A stretch of DNA of 64,000 nucleotides from Sorghum bicolor (taxonomy: Eukaryota; Streptophyta; Magnoliopsida; Poales; Poaceae), in NCBI RefSeq assembly GCF_000003195.3, contig NC_012872.2, positions 52,743,695 through 52,807,694 on the forward strand. Reading direction: 5' to 3'. Position 1 is the first letter of the stretch. Every line of letters starts with the position of its first letter. Under the pieces are notes generated by a model. The model was not told the DNA's origin. It did not search any database and saw nothing but the letters and a program-made list of their open reading frames with translations. Below, one piece after another: positions 13,380 to 25,866 of this stretch. Both the position numbers and the translations under genes were made by a program.

Positions 13380-15302
13380 TGAAAGGTCCTAATATGGCTA
13401 GAGGGGGGCGAATAGCCTATTTAAAAATTCTACAAACTCACTAGAGCAAGAGGTTAGTAAATAACAAAGCGAAGCTTTTTGCTATAGCTCTAATGGGGTG
13501 TTTGCAAGCCACCTATCCAACAATTCTAGTTGATATAATCACTAGGCACACAAGAGCTATGTCACTACTTACACTAGAAAGCTACCTAAAGTTTCTATAC
13601 AAGTAAGTAAGCTACTCTAGTTTGCGGGAATGTAAAAGAGATGGCTTGAACTTTATAACGCCGCGTAGAGGGGATGAACCAATCAATAATATGAAGTCCA
13701 ATCACCAGGAGAAATCCAATGAATAATCACAATGGAGACACACAATTTTTCTCCCGAGGTTCACGTGCTTGCCGACACGCTACGTCCCCGTTGTGTCGAC
13801 CAACACTTGGTGGTTCGGTGGCTAAGAGGTGTAGCATGAACCTCGTTCTCACTAGGACACCACAAGAACCTACCCACAAGTGAGGTAACTCAATGACACG
13901 AGCACTCCACTAGAGTTACCTTTTGGCTCTCTGCCGGGGAAGGTACAAGACCCCTCACAAACACCGGGAGATGGCCACGAACAATCACCAACTCGTGCCA
14001 AAGCTCCTCCGCTGCTCCAAGCCGTCTAGGTGGCGGCAACCACCAAGAGTAACAAGAAAACCGCAGCTAGAATGATCCCCAAGTGCCACTAGATGCAATC
14101 ACTCAAGCAAATGCACTTGGAATCACTCCCAATCTCACAAAGATGTTTAATCTATGAAGGAGATGAGTGGGAGGAGTTTGCTTAGGCTCACAAGGATGTC
14201 TGGTAGTCAAGAATGCCAAGAGAGTGAGCCCCAAGCCGGCCAAACACGTATATATAGCCCCTCAAACAAATAGAGTCGTTGGCTCTTTTCACTGGGCAAA
14301 CTTCGGGGTCACCGGACGCTCTTAAAGGGGCACCGGACGCTCAACACCTGCGTCCGGTGCTCCAACGTCAACCACGTGTCAGAGTCTAACGGTCACCTGC
14401 AGTGCACCGGACGCTGAGCAAGATAGCACTGGACGCGTCCGGTGCACACCGGACTCATGCGTAGAGAGTTCCGCAAACCTGCGGGTCACCGGACGCTAAG
14501 CACCGGTAGCGTCCGGTGCTCACCGGACCCATGCACAGAGAGGGTCGCAAAACGCCCGCACACCGGACGCACAGGCCTGCGTCCGGTGCCTGTCGTTCGG
14601 TGCCTTACCCTAGCTGGGCCAGGCACTGTCTGCACCGGACGCTCAGACACAGCGTCCGGTGCTCCAGAAGCCAGTGTCCGGTGAGTGTTTCTCAGCGCGA
14701 CTTCTCCAAATTTCCCACCGGCGCAATAGAAAATATGCACTTCATTTTCTCGAAAAGCGCCGAATCCCGCCTCGCAAGCTCGGCGAGAGGGAGAGAGGAA
14801 CCCATCCTCTCTCTACCCTTCAAACTCCACCTCCTTCTCAAAGTGTGCCAACACCACAAAGTGTGTACCAACAAGTGTGCATGTGTGTTAGCATTTTCAC
14901 AAACATTTTCTTCGAAGGATTTAAGTTAGCTCAATAGGTTCTAAATGCATGCACATGAACAATGACACCTAGTGGCACTTGATAACCGCTTAGCCAAAGA
15001 ATTCCCCTCTTTATAGTACGGCTATCTATCCTAAATGTGATCACACCCTCTATGGTGTCTTGATCACCAAAACCAAAACCCTAAGCAATACCTTTGCCTT
15101 GATCTCTATAGGGTTTTGTTTTTCTCTTTCTTCTTTTCCAAGTTGAGCACTTGATCATCTTGGGGTCATCACCATCATCACCATGATCATCACTTGCTCC
15201 ATCACTTGGCATGTACCAACCTCATTAAGTCGCTGCGCACACTTAGTATAGAGGTTAGTACTAGGGTTTCATCAATTATCCAAAACCAAACTAGGGCTTT
15301 CA
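13380..15302. mobile_element. Solo LTR, 1,923 bp
   Basis: The segment begins TGAAAGGTCC and ends GGGCTTTCA, so it has TG...CA ends within a TGAAAG/CTTTCA inverted pair. It is flanked by a perfect 5-bp duplication GTCTC (13,375-13,379 and 15,303-15,307). Unit 4 at about 22,570 shows the empty site with a single GTCTC. No gag or pol coding sequence, primer-binding site or polypurine tract is present, so this is one LTR left by recombination between two. A TATA-like TATATATA lies near 14,248. The LTR superfamily cannot be assigned by eye. Confidence 0.9.
14305..14690. repeat. Cluster of GCACCGGACGC / GCGTCCGGTGC motifs inside the solo LTR
   Basis: At least ten copies of a CACCGGACGC core lie in both orientations in under 400 bp, some as adjacent inverted pairs. 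Examples are near 14,309, 14,330, 14,351, 14,404, 14,430, 14,487, 14,510, 14,563, 14,579, 14,634 and 14,652. The segment is much more GC-rich and CpG-dense than the surrounding LTR. Such pairs could fold into hairpins or bind a protein. No function is shown. Confidence 0.75.
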
Positions 15303-17890
15303 GTCTCACAGCAGCACCATCAACGCATAAACTATGAGGGCAGGGACAAACCAGATCGCCAGACTCTCTAGGCATGCAAGCAAGCACACAGGACCTGAGG
15401 TGAGATTCCCAATCTGATTAACGAGTGAATTTTAATCATCTGAAATCATGTGTTGCCAAATTGTGATGTCGGATGTACCTATATAAATTTTTTTATGACC
15501 AACTGTGAAAACAATTTGAGCCCCAATTTGCAGTTCGGACTGGAGCCTATAATTTTTGGAGACGACCCTGCTCCATCATGGTTACTGCAGATGTCTCACA
15601 TCCTAGAGGCACACTCGGGGCCCTTCCATTGCATCGAACTCACTAGTGGCTCCATGGCCGTGCACCATGCCAAACCCATGTGCTAGATCTACCTTCTCGC
15701 CATCAAGTATAATAGCCAACCTCGTTAGTCCAAATGATCTTGTTGTTTTATCAAACACCAAAATCAAAACTCAATGGCCCATAGGGTCCATTTTCCTTAC
15801 ACGCATGACACCAAGTCATGTCACATTCCAGTTCACCACCATGGCTCGATGTCTTCTTCATCTCACTAGTTGAGCATTAGCGTCACGCAAAAGCCAGTTC
15901 ACCACCATGGCTCAATGTGTTTCTTACACTAGTGTACATGTGGACTAGCCACCTATGGATCTCACATAAATCACATTAGTCCATCTTAAGTTGTCACTAA
16001 ATTACCAAACCCAAACCGAGAATTTTTATTGGGTGCATCTCATTAAAAAATCCTAGTAGATCCTCAATTACATAGTTGCGATCCCCATAGTCATAACCAG
16101 CCTCCAATGCATGAGATACAAGAAAAATGTTCCTCAGCTATATTGGATGTAGGGTAACCCATACTTGAACTAGTATAAAAATGTGTTGTGTGTGCTACAT
16201 TGATACTCGTATGATCTACTATGTGTGATACATTGATTACAATTTAGATGCAAAAATGGCAAGTCCTAGGGTTGCTAGAGGTATCTATTAGAGGATCCCT
16301 ACCTTGCCTTAATAGTATATTGACATTGTTATAGAGGGATGTGACTAAACGATTAACTTGCACATCTATCTACGCCTTGCATATATCAAGTAAATGAGAG
16401 GCCTTCAAATATACATCATCTGTATCCAGATGGCTTTACGCACTCGTGGTGGCTTTGACCTTCGTGATGATACCTATGGGCCATGTACTCACCATATTTT
16501 GTAATAAAGTGTGGATGAACTTTTTATTTGTTGTTCCTTATATTCCTAGTCAAATAGTTTAGTTCTTAGCATGAAAAATTATGGAAAAACTTTTAATTGT
16601 GCTATGGTTTTCAAGGAAAGGAACATTTACTTATCATTATTGTTTCCCAAAAGTTTGATCTAGTCAGTATTCTAGTCCCTAAAGCCACAAACTGTAACAC
16701 ACTTCTCACTGTATTAGTGGTTTTTGCTCTTAGCATCACAGTATAGCTTTTGATTGATCCACTGGTTTTCCAAGGAAAGTACATTTACATGTCATTATTA
16801 TTTTCTATAAGTTTAATTGCCATTGTAGTTCATAAAGCCATAAATTATTGCATTTAGCCAGCGGTTTTAGTTCTCAACAAATGATTTTAGAATAAAAGTT
16901 AGTGATACTAAGGGGAGAAGTAATTTACTTCTCATTATCAACCGACATGTCGGTTCCTAGCATCACAAATTATGCAAAACTTCTTACTACGCCACTAATA
17001 TTTCTACTGGTAAAATGAATGTACTTCTCACCTTTGTTTCCGAATAAATATGGTTATTTCTTTTGCTTACAAACATGTGCAGCAACACAAAGTACATTAT
17101 ACGATATTGCTAAAAGAGAGGTAGTGCTTTCATGACTAGAGGTTTTGCTTGCAACACAATTCTTTAACATATGCATGCACAACCTATTTTCTTGCTATAA
17201 ACAAATTAGATGTAGTATAAATGAGCATCCTTAATTGCGTGTAGTCACCAGATATAATTTTGGGATAGTTATGAGTAATGGAACTGTGTCCTTGCTACTC
17301 ATAGCCAGCAGTACCATGGTGGAAAACCAGCCTTTTGGCACAACATTTGCACCAGCTTTTCTATGGCATTAATTAGAAGTTGTACCCAACGATATATATG
17401 AAGTGGCTTCTGAAGCCAAGAAGAACAAGCCAAACTGCATGAACAGGACTTTGTTTGGCATTTTTTGGGCCTTTACGTTCGTAAATTTGGAAATGGTGAT
17501 CAAGTTCATAAGAATAATAGGAAAATGCCACTGAGGTTTCCTCTCATGTGCAAGTCGGGAGATACCCTGGATTTGACCTCTTCTATTCGTTCTTCCTTCT
17601 TTTGAAAAAGGGCCATTTTACCTTAGAAAGCTTCAATTTCATCCAAGAGGGTGCTTTTGCAAACAAGTTAGAACTAAAACCTTTTTGGAGAAGCTAGATT
17701 CATATCATTTTGATGTCAATATCTAACAGGAAAGGTGGCTCACTGATTGAACACATATCCTTTCCATTCTTTCGGTTTGCAATAAATAGTTTTGGACTGG
17801 TGAGTTAGTTCATCACCATCTGCATCACCACTATCCAACAAAATTCCCTAAACCCATCACCGCTCTTTCGTGTCCCTTCTGGGTACAACC

Positions 17891-18595
17891 ATGAAGGTTA
17901 TGCTTCTTTAGATGAAGAGGCAAGGGATGAACACACACTTGTTGGACCTAGCCATGAGCACCACCATGAGAGACTCCCTGAGCTGTTAGATCTTGGACCT
18001 GCTTGTCTATGAAGGTAGCTAGCTCTCCTCTTACTTCACATCCCAGCCGGTGGGCACGTTATTGAGGACCAAGTTAGCACTCACTAACAATATCCTTTGG
18101 GGCATCATCTCATGTCTTCCTATCAAGGATGTCGCATGCACCGCCTTGCTCTTGATGTGCTAGCTCATGTGCTTTGGTGCTCCACACCACTCGTCCTCAT
18201 CGTTGCCCTCCACATCCTGGATGCTGGCCACGGCCAGAGCCTAGCTCGTGATGCTGACTTAGGCATGATCACTACAGCAGTGTCTTAGGTTGTAGAGGCA
18301 CACCTAGGGCTCCATAGTGACGCACCACATTGAACTCGTGTGCTTGTTCGACCTCCTCATCAACAAGTGCATCAAGGAGCTCATCTTCGTGAAGCAGCCC
18401 TGGCCACTCGATGTCCCCCTCACCAACACGATCTTTAGCGTGTCGCTCATCAGGTGCACCTTGACCTTGGCCTTTGAGGTTCCCTTGCACCGCAAAACAC
18501 CTTCTATACCAGCAAGCCTTGTTAGTCCAAATGGTCATGCTATTTTATCAAACACCAAAATCAAACTTAATGGCCCATCGGGTCCATTTTCCTAA
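17891..18595 (+). pseudogene. F-box/FBD-LRR remnant B3
   Basis: The segments in order are the leader (MNTHLLDLAMSTTMRDS, then stops), the F-box core NILWGIISCLPIKDVACTAL, the WCSTPLVLIVALHILDAGHG stretch, and the LRR segment CIKELIFVKQPWPLDVPLTN followed by CTLTLAFEVP. The F-box and LRR parts are in different frames and stops occur throughout. This copy lies inside the tract that is identical to unit 4. Confidence 0.6.
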
Positions 18596-21500
18596 CACAT
18601 GGCACCATGTCATGTGTCAATGTGCAATGACCTCCATCATGTCACTAGTTGAGCATTACCATCAATGCCAAATCCTTTTCAACACCATGGTTCCCTGTCT
18701 TTCACACACTAGTGTACATGTGGACTAAACACCTGTGTATCTCGCACAACTCACATTAGTCCACCTAACCTTGTTACTAAATTGCCAAAACCAAACTGAG
18801 ACTTTCAGTAGTGTGTCTCTATATTTCTACTTTTCTAGTGAAATATTTTAGTTCTTTGTAGGACGAATTATGCAAAAAGCTTGTCATTATTGTTTCCCAA
18901 AAGTTCTTATCAGCATTTTAGTCCCTAAAGCCACAAACTATGACACCCGTCTCATTGTATTAGCGGTTTAATTCTTAGCATCACAAATTAAGTAAAGGTT
19001 TTAATTATTCTACAAGTTCTCCAAGGAAAGTGCATTTACTTGTTATTATTATTTTCTATAATTTTAATTGTCATTGTAGATTATAAAGTCACAAATTAAT
19101 ACAAACTTCTCAATGTGAAAGCGGTTTTAGTTCTTAGCAAATTATTTGGTGGGAAAAGTTATTGATTCAAGTTGGAAAATAAATTTACTTATTATCAACT
19201 AACTTATCAATTCCTAGCATCACAAATTATGCACAACTTCTTACTACAGCAGCAGATTTATGGGAAAAGTGAATTTACTTCTCACCTTTGTTTCCCTATA
19301 AATATAGCCAACACTTTCACTTACAAACCTGTGCAGATCATAAGTTATTGCTTGCAACACAATTCTTTACCATTCGTACTACCCATTTTCTTACTACTCG
19401 TAATGAGTGTAACCTATTTTTCACCCAGTGTGAGGCACCACCAAGATCTCTCTATGTCGTGCATGTGACCATATGGGACATGACATGCAATTCAATAGTT
19501 TATGATACTGATGCCTTCATTATTATTACTTTTTCTACAAGTTGCAATCAAGATATAGGCATAAAACTTTACATGAAATTGTTATACGTTTGGCGTGTTC
19601 TAATCACTAGCAAGCCATGCATATTTGATTATGAGGGCATATACTATGTTCTAGTTGATAAAATTTAAGTTTTCAATAATTGGATCTTCCAAATAAGGTG
19701 ATCATCATATCATGATGTTGTCAGGATTTCATAGATTGAGGACATTCTTGATATAAGCGATGTGCAAACTTACATAATCAGTAGTGCAAGGGTTGTATTC
19801 TTGAACAAGCGGCCACAACACTGTAGTTGTGGTATCTCAGTTTGTAAAGCAACTTCACCATCCTAACACAATTCTGAGATGTGTGGTCGTCCTCTGCTTG
19901 ATGCATTTCACATTTCCTCTCTTGGATGCAATGTAAGATATTATGCATTGCAAATATTAAGTTTGTCAAGGTACAAAAGAAGTAATAAGTCTGACAATTA
20001 GTTGCGACCACAACAATGAAGAACCATCACCAAAAAGGATTGTGCATCACCAATGCAAGGGAATTCCACAACGTGCACCATTCTTCTAATGTGACACTCA
20101 TGACCACATCTACTACATGTAGAGGAAAATAAGATGAGAAAATATTTGTTGTCAGAGTAATTAATATATAAATAAAAGGCTATGTAGGGGTATTTATTCA
20201 ATTGTGAAGCCACTCAAATACATTTTTACAAGACCAAATGATCAATAGTTTTTTTACATTCAATCACTCAAAATCTTTTTAAAAATACCTAATATACTTG
20301 TCATTATTATTTATTGTATGGTTAATTTCCGTTGTAGTTCATAAAGCCATAAATTATTACAAAATTCTCATTGTGCCAGTGATTTTAGTTCTTAGCAGAT
20401 GATTTTAGGGGAAAAGTTAGTGATACTTGGGGGAAGTAATTTACTTCTCATTATTAACCGACATGTCTGTTCCTAGCATCACAAATTATGAAAAACTACT
20501 TACTATGCCACCAGCATATTTACTAAAGATGGCAACACGAAAAAAGCTCGTACTATGGTCATGTGCCGTTGTCCGCAAGCAAAATTTTGTGCCTGTGCCT
20601 GCACCCATCTCCTGCCATGGGTGCCATCCTTTGCCCGCTATCTGCGGGCAAGCCAATGTGCTGGTATCACTACCGTTGTACTAGGTGAATGTCGTTGCCT
20701 CTGTCTTTAGGGGGCTGTGCACGGACGCCACCGTCACCATCATTGGGAGCCACGTGTAGACAAGGGTGCCGCCTATGGGGAGTTGTTTGTGACCAAGGGA
20801 CAAGTGCCAGGATGCAGACTTTTGGAGAAGGAGGAGTGTGACTCACTGCGTGCGTCCATGTCATGCTACGTGAGGTTCTAAGAGAGGCAATGTGTGGAGG
20901 TAGGAGACGGCGTGCAGAGTACGATGTGGAGCCGACGGTCCTCCACTTGCAAAGGCGCAAGAGGCGGTGTGCGTGCGGTGTGAATAGTAGAGAGCGAGAC
21001 GGGCGGCTGCACAACAGGTGGGAGTGGGAGGGAGTTGCGAATTTTTGGACCCTAGGGATTTGAGTACGTGTATATACAAAGAGGGGTTGTTGTTCCAAGA
21101 GCTAGTTTGTGGGTGTATAGAACGATATCCGTCAGATTTGGGGATGTACCTGCATCCGTGCCTGCGGGCAGACTCACGCGCACGTATCCTTGCCCAGGGG
21201 GTCAATTGCCTGTGGGCATGTGGGTATTTGTGCCCGTTGCCATCTTTAATATTTATGGGTAAAGTGAATGTACATCTCACTTTTGTTTTCCTATAAATAT
21301 AGCAATTTCTTTCTCTTACAAACATGCACAGTGATACATAGTACATCATAGGATATTGTTTTAACAATGAAAAGAGAGAGAGTGCCTTCATGGCTAGAGT
21401 TATTGCTTGCAACATAATTCTTTACCATATGCACAACCCATTTTTTGCTACTCGCAAGTTAGATGTAGTGTAAATGTGCAGCCAAAATTGCATGTTGCCA

Positions 21501-21999
21501 CAATATAAATTTTTGGCTACAGTTGTGAGTAACGGCACCCTGTCCTCGCCACTCAGCTAGAGGTGCGTACCATGACAGAAAACTTGCCTTTTGGCTCAAG
21601 TTTTGCACCGACTTTTCTGTGTACTTAATTAGAATTGTGCCCACCGTTCTATATGAAATGGCTTCTAATGTCAAAAAAAATAAGCTAAAGTCATTTAATA
21701 TTTAGAAGCCCAAGCCGCCAAAACGTGACTTTGTTTGGGCTTCAACTTCAACCTAGAAGCCGCTTTTGCAAATAAGTCACAACTAGAACCTTTCTAGAGA
21801 AGCCAGATACTTATCATTTAATGTCAATTGCTTAGCAGGAAAGGTGGTTAATTAACTGAACACATATCCTTTCTATTTTTCAGTTTACAACAAATATTGG
21901 TGTACTAGCGGTGTCAGTTTGACACCATCATCACGACACCACCCCAATGAAATTCTCCAAATCCCTCACTGCTCTTCCGTGTCTCTTCCCGATACAACC

Positions 22000-23070
22000 A
22001 TGGAGAGTAAGCTCCTCTAGATAAAGAGGCAAGGCATCAACATGCACCTTATGGACCACACCATGAGCACCACCATGAGGGACGTCCTGAGCTCCTAGCT
22101 GTTGGACCTGCTCGTCTATGCTAGTGCCTTCCTCTCAACTGACTTCTTATTGTAGCTGGTAGGTTCATTGCCATGGATCGAGTCAGCGCGCCTCGACCAT
22201 ATCCTACAGCACATCATCTCACATCTTCCTATCAAGAACACCGCTTTGGTGCTCCATGCTGCTCATCCTCATCTACGCCCTACAAGTCCTAGGTCATGAT
22301 GTCGGCTCCATCACAGGGCCGTCGATAGGCAGGTGCGAGGTGGGCGACAGAACAGGGGCCCCATAAAACATGGGCCCCCATCTCACATACATCAGCACAC
22401 AGTGATTCATAAAAAGTCACAATGTTAGAACCTTAGCCTAGCTGCAAGCACCAGCATGTGTTCGCTCGACTACCATTCCCACGACCTCTCGTCTTCGACT
22501 CTTCGTCGTGTGTTGTTGCTATTAAAGCTAACTCAACATTCAGCAATCAGCAAAGGCTAGACCCAGACTGTAGGTCTCACAGCAGCACCAGCAACGCATA
22601 AACTGTGAGGGCAGGTACAAACCAGACCGCCAGGCTCCGTAGGCATGCAAGCAAGCACATAGGACCTCAGGTGATTCCCAATCTGATTAATGAGTGAATT
22701 TTAATCATCTGAAATCAAGTGTTGCCAAATTGTGATGTCGGATGTACCTATATAAATTTTTTTTATGACCAAGTGTGAAAAAAATTTGAGCCCCAATTTG
22801 CAGTTCGAACCGGAGCCTCCAAATTCTAGAGACGGCCCTGCTCCATCATGGTTATTGCAGCGTGTCTTAGGTCCTATAGGCACACTCGGGCCCCTTCCAT
22901 TGCATCGAACTCACTAGTGGCTCCATGGCCATGCACCATGCCAAACCCATGCGCTAGATCTACCTTCTCGCCATCAAGTATAATAGCCAACCTCGTTAGT
23001 CCAAATGATCTTGTTGTTTTATCAAACACCAAAATCAAAACTCAATGGCCCATAGGGTCCATTTTCCTTA
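22000..23070 (+). pseudogene. F-box/FBD-LRR remnant A4, interrupted by an hAT-type element
   Basis: This is the unit 4 counterpart of A3. The leader and F-box region lie at 22,000-22,305. The hAT-type element follows, and the LRR-like remainder starts at 22,849 with the first bases after the duplication. It has an extra deletion of about 27 bp just before the insertion (near 22,293) compared with A3, which removes part of the 'GAGxGSSLAH' segment. Confidence 0.55.
22314..22840. mobile_element. hAT-type non-autonomous element, unit 4 copy, 527 bp
   Basis: The ends are CAGGGCCGTCGATAGG and GAGACGGCCCTG, with an 8-bp duplication CTCCATCA at 22,306-22,313 and 22,841-22,848. It is orthologous to the element at 13,115-15,570, since both have the same target site in the same array position. 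It therefore inserted before units 3 and 4 duplicated. It lacks the solo LTR. Confidence 0.88.
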
Positions 23071-25161
23071 CACGCATGACACCAAGACATGTCACATTCC
23101 AGTTCACCACCATGGCTCGATGTCTACTTCATCTCACTAGTTGAGCATTAGCGTCACGCAAAAGCCAGTTCACCACCACGGCTCAAAGTGTTTCTCACAC
23201 TAGTGTACATGTGGACTAGCCACCTGTGTATCTCACATAAATCACATTAGTCCAACTTAAGTTGTCACTAAATTACCAAACCCAAACCGAGAATTTTTGT
23301 AGGGTGCATCTCATTAAAAAATCCTAGTAGATCCTCAATTACATAGTTGCAATCTCCGTAGTCATAACCAGCCTCCAATGCATGAGATACAAGAAACATG
23401 TTCCTCAGCTATATTGGATGTAGGGTAACCCATACTTGAACTAGTATAAAAATGTGTTGTGTGTGCTACATTGATACTCGTATGATCTACTATGTGTGAT
23501 ACATTGATTACAATTTAGATGCAAAAATGGCAAGTCCTAGGGTTGCTAGAGGTATCTATTAGAGGATCCCTACCTTGCCTTAATAGTATATTGACAGTGT
23601 TATAGAGAGATGTGACTAAATGATTAACTTGCACATGTATGTATGCCTTGCATATATCAAGTAAATGAGAGGCCCTCAAATATACATCGTCTGTATCTAG
23701 ACGGCTTTAAGCACTCGTGGTGGCTTTGACCTTCGTGATGATACCTATGGGCCATGTACTCACCATATTTTGCAATAAATTGTGGATGAGCTTTTTATTT
23801 GTTGTTCCTTATATTCCTAGTCAAATAGTTTAGTTCTTAGCATGAAAAATTATGGAAAAACTTTTAACTGTGCTATGGTTTCCTAGGAAAGGAACATTTA
23901 CTTATCATTATTGTTTCCCAAAAGTTTGATCTAGTTGGTATTTTAGTCCCTAAAGCCACAAAGTGTAACACACATCTCACTGTACTAGTGGTTTTTGCTC
24001 TTAGCATCACAGTATAGCTTTTGATTGTTCCATCGATTTTCCAAGGAAAGTATATTTACTTCTCAGTATTATTTTCTATAAGTTTAATTGCCATTGTAGT
24101 TCATAAAGCCATAAATTATTGCATTTAGCCAGCGGTTTTAGTTCACAGCAAATGATTTTAGAGTAAAAGTTAGTGATACTAAGGGGAGAAGTAATTTACT
24201 TCTCATTATCAATCGACATGTCGGTTCCTAGCATCACAAATTATGCAAAACTTCTTACTATGCCACTAGTATGTTTACTGGTAAAATGAATGTACTTCTC
24301 ACCTTTGTTTCTGAATAAATATAGTTATTTCTTTTGCTTACAAACATGTGCAGCAACACAAAGTATATTATACAATATTGCTAAAAGAGAGGTAGTGCCT
24401 TCATGACTAGAGGTTTTGCTTGCAACACAATTCTTTACCATATGCATGCACAACCCATTTTCTTGCTATACACAAATTAGATGTAGTATAAATGAGCATC
24501 CTTAATTGTGTGTCGTCACAAGATATAATTTTGGGATAGTTATGAGTAATGGAACTGTGTCCTTGCTACACACAGCCACCAGTACCATGGTGGAAAACCA
24601 GCCTTTTGGCACAACATTTGCACCAGCTTTTCTATGGGATTAATTAGAAGTTGTACCCAATGATATATATGAAGTGGCTTCTGATGCCAAGAAGAACAAG
24701 CCAAACTGCATGAACAGGGCTTTGTTTGGCATCTTTCAGGCCTTTACGTTCATAAATTTGGAAATGGTGATCAAGTTCATATGAATAATACGAAAATGCC
24801 ACTGAGGTTTCCTCTCATGTGCAAGTCGGGAGATACCCTAGATTTGATCTCTTCTATTCGTTCTTCCTTCTTTTGAAAAAGGGTCATTTTACCTTAGAAA
24901 GCTTCAATTTCAGCGTAGAGGGTGCTTTTGCAAACAAGTTAGAACTAGAACCTTTTTGGAGAAGCTAGATTCATATCATTTTGATGTCAATTGCTAGCAG
25001 GAAAGGTGGCTAACTGATTGAACACATATCCTTTCCATTCTTTCAGTTTGCAATAAATAGTTTGGACTGGTGAGTTAGTTCATCACCATCTGCATCACCA
25101 CCACTCCAACAAAATTCCATAAACCCATCACCGCTCTTTTATGTCCCTTCTGGGTACAACC

Positions 25162-25866
25162 ATGAAGGTTATGCTTCTTTAGATGAAGAGGCAAGGGATG
25201 AACACACACTTGTTGGACCTAGCCATGAGCACCACCATGAGAGACTCCCTGAGCTGTTAGATCTTGGACCTGCTTGTCTATGAAGGTAGCTAGCTCTCCT
25301 CTTACTTCACATCCCAGCCGGTGGGCACGTTATTGAGGACCAAGTTAGCACTCACTAACAATATCCTTTGGGGCATCATCTCATGTCTTCCTATCAAGGA
25401 TGTCGCATGCACCGCCTTGCTCTTGATGTGCTAGCTCATGTGCTTTGGTGCTCCACACCACTCGTCCTCATCGTTGCCCTCCACATCCTGGATGCTGGCC
25501 ACGGCCAGAGCCTAGCTCGTGATGCTGACTTAGGCATGATCACTACAGCAGTGTCTTAGGTTGTAGAGGCACACCTAGGGCTCCATAGTGACGCACCACA
25601 TTGAACTCGTGTGCTTGTTCGACCTCCTCATCAACAAGTGCATCAAGGAGCTCATCTTCGTGAAGCAGCCCTGGCCACTCGATGTCCCCCTCACCAACAC
25701 GATCTTTAGCGTGTCGCTCATCAGGTGCACCTTGACCTTGGCCTTTGAGGTTCCCTTGCACCGCAAAACACCTTCTATACCAGCAAGCCTTGTTAGTCCA
25801 AATGGTCATGCTATTTTATCAAACACCAAAATCAAACTTAATGGCCCATCGGGTCCATTTTCCTAA
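25162..25866 (+). pseudogene. F-box/FBD-LRR remnant B4, identical to B3
   Basis: The sequence is base-for-base the same as remnant B3 over its whole length as far as I compared. It has the same F-box core, LRR segment, stops and frame changes. The shared inactivating changes show the gene was dead before the segment was copied. Confidence 0.6.

Larger units (their letters stand above)
13115..15570. mobile_element. hAT-type non-autonomous element, unit 3 copy, split by a solo LTR
   Basis: The ends are CAGGGTCGTCGATAGG and GAGACGACCCTG, which form terminal inverted repeats. An 8-bp target duplication, CTCCATCA, flanks it (13,107-13,114 and 15,571-15,578). CAG...CTG ends with 8-bp duplications are typical of hAT elements. 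Without the nested LTR it is about 528 bp, too short for a transposase. Unit 4 carries the same element without the LTR, and unit 2 has the empty site. Confidence 0.85.
12777..15800 (+). pseudogene. F-box/FBD-LRR remnant A3, interrupted by nested transposons
   Basis: The 5' part (12,777-13,114) has an intact ATG and a MEGKLL start, then in-frame stops, an F-box-like HIISHLPIKD segment near 12,990, and LIFIYALQVLGAGLGSSLAH. An hAT-type element with a nested solo LTR then interrupts it. The 3' part resumes at 15,579 with VLEAHSGPFHCIELTSGSM, a good match to the start of the LRR region of this family. Long dead as a gene. Confidence 0.55.
11361..20586. repeat. Array unit 3, enlarged by a solo LTR
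   Basis: The layout is X-A-Y-B-Z. The unit is about 9.2 kb because remnant A3 carries an hAT-type element (13,115-15,570), which is itself split by a 1,923-bp solo LTR. Without the LTR and its 5-bp duplication the period is about 7.27-7.3 kb, matching the 7,271-bp offset to unit 4. Bases 17,871-18,963 are identical to 25,142-26,234 in unit 4 as far as I could compare. Confidence 0.8.

Noticed and set aside
14305..14690. CRISPR-like repeat spacing
   Set aside because: The motifs are short, occur in both orientations with irregular spacing, and lie in a plant LTR.
14442..14937. Overlapping open frames in the array region
   Set aside because: They lie in the GC-rich inverted-motif cluster and following part of the solo LTR and carry no gag or pol motif.
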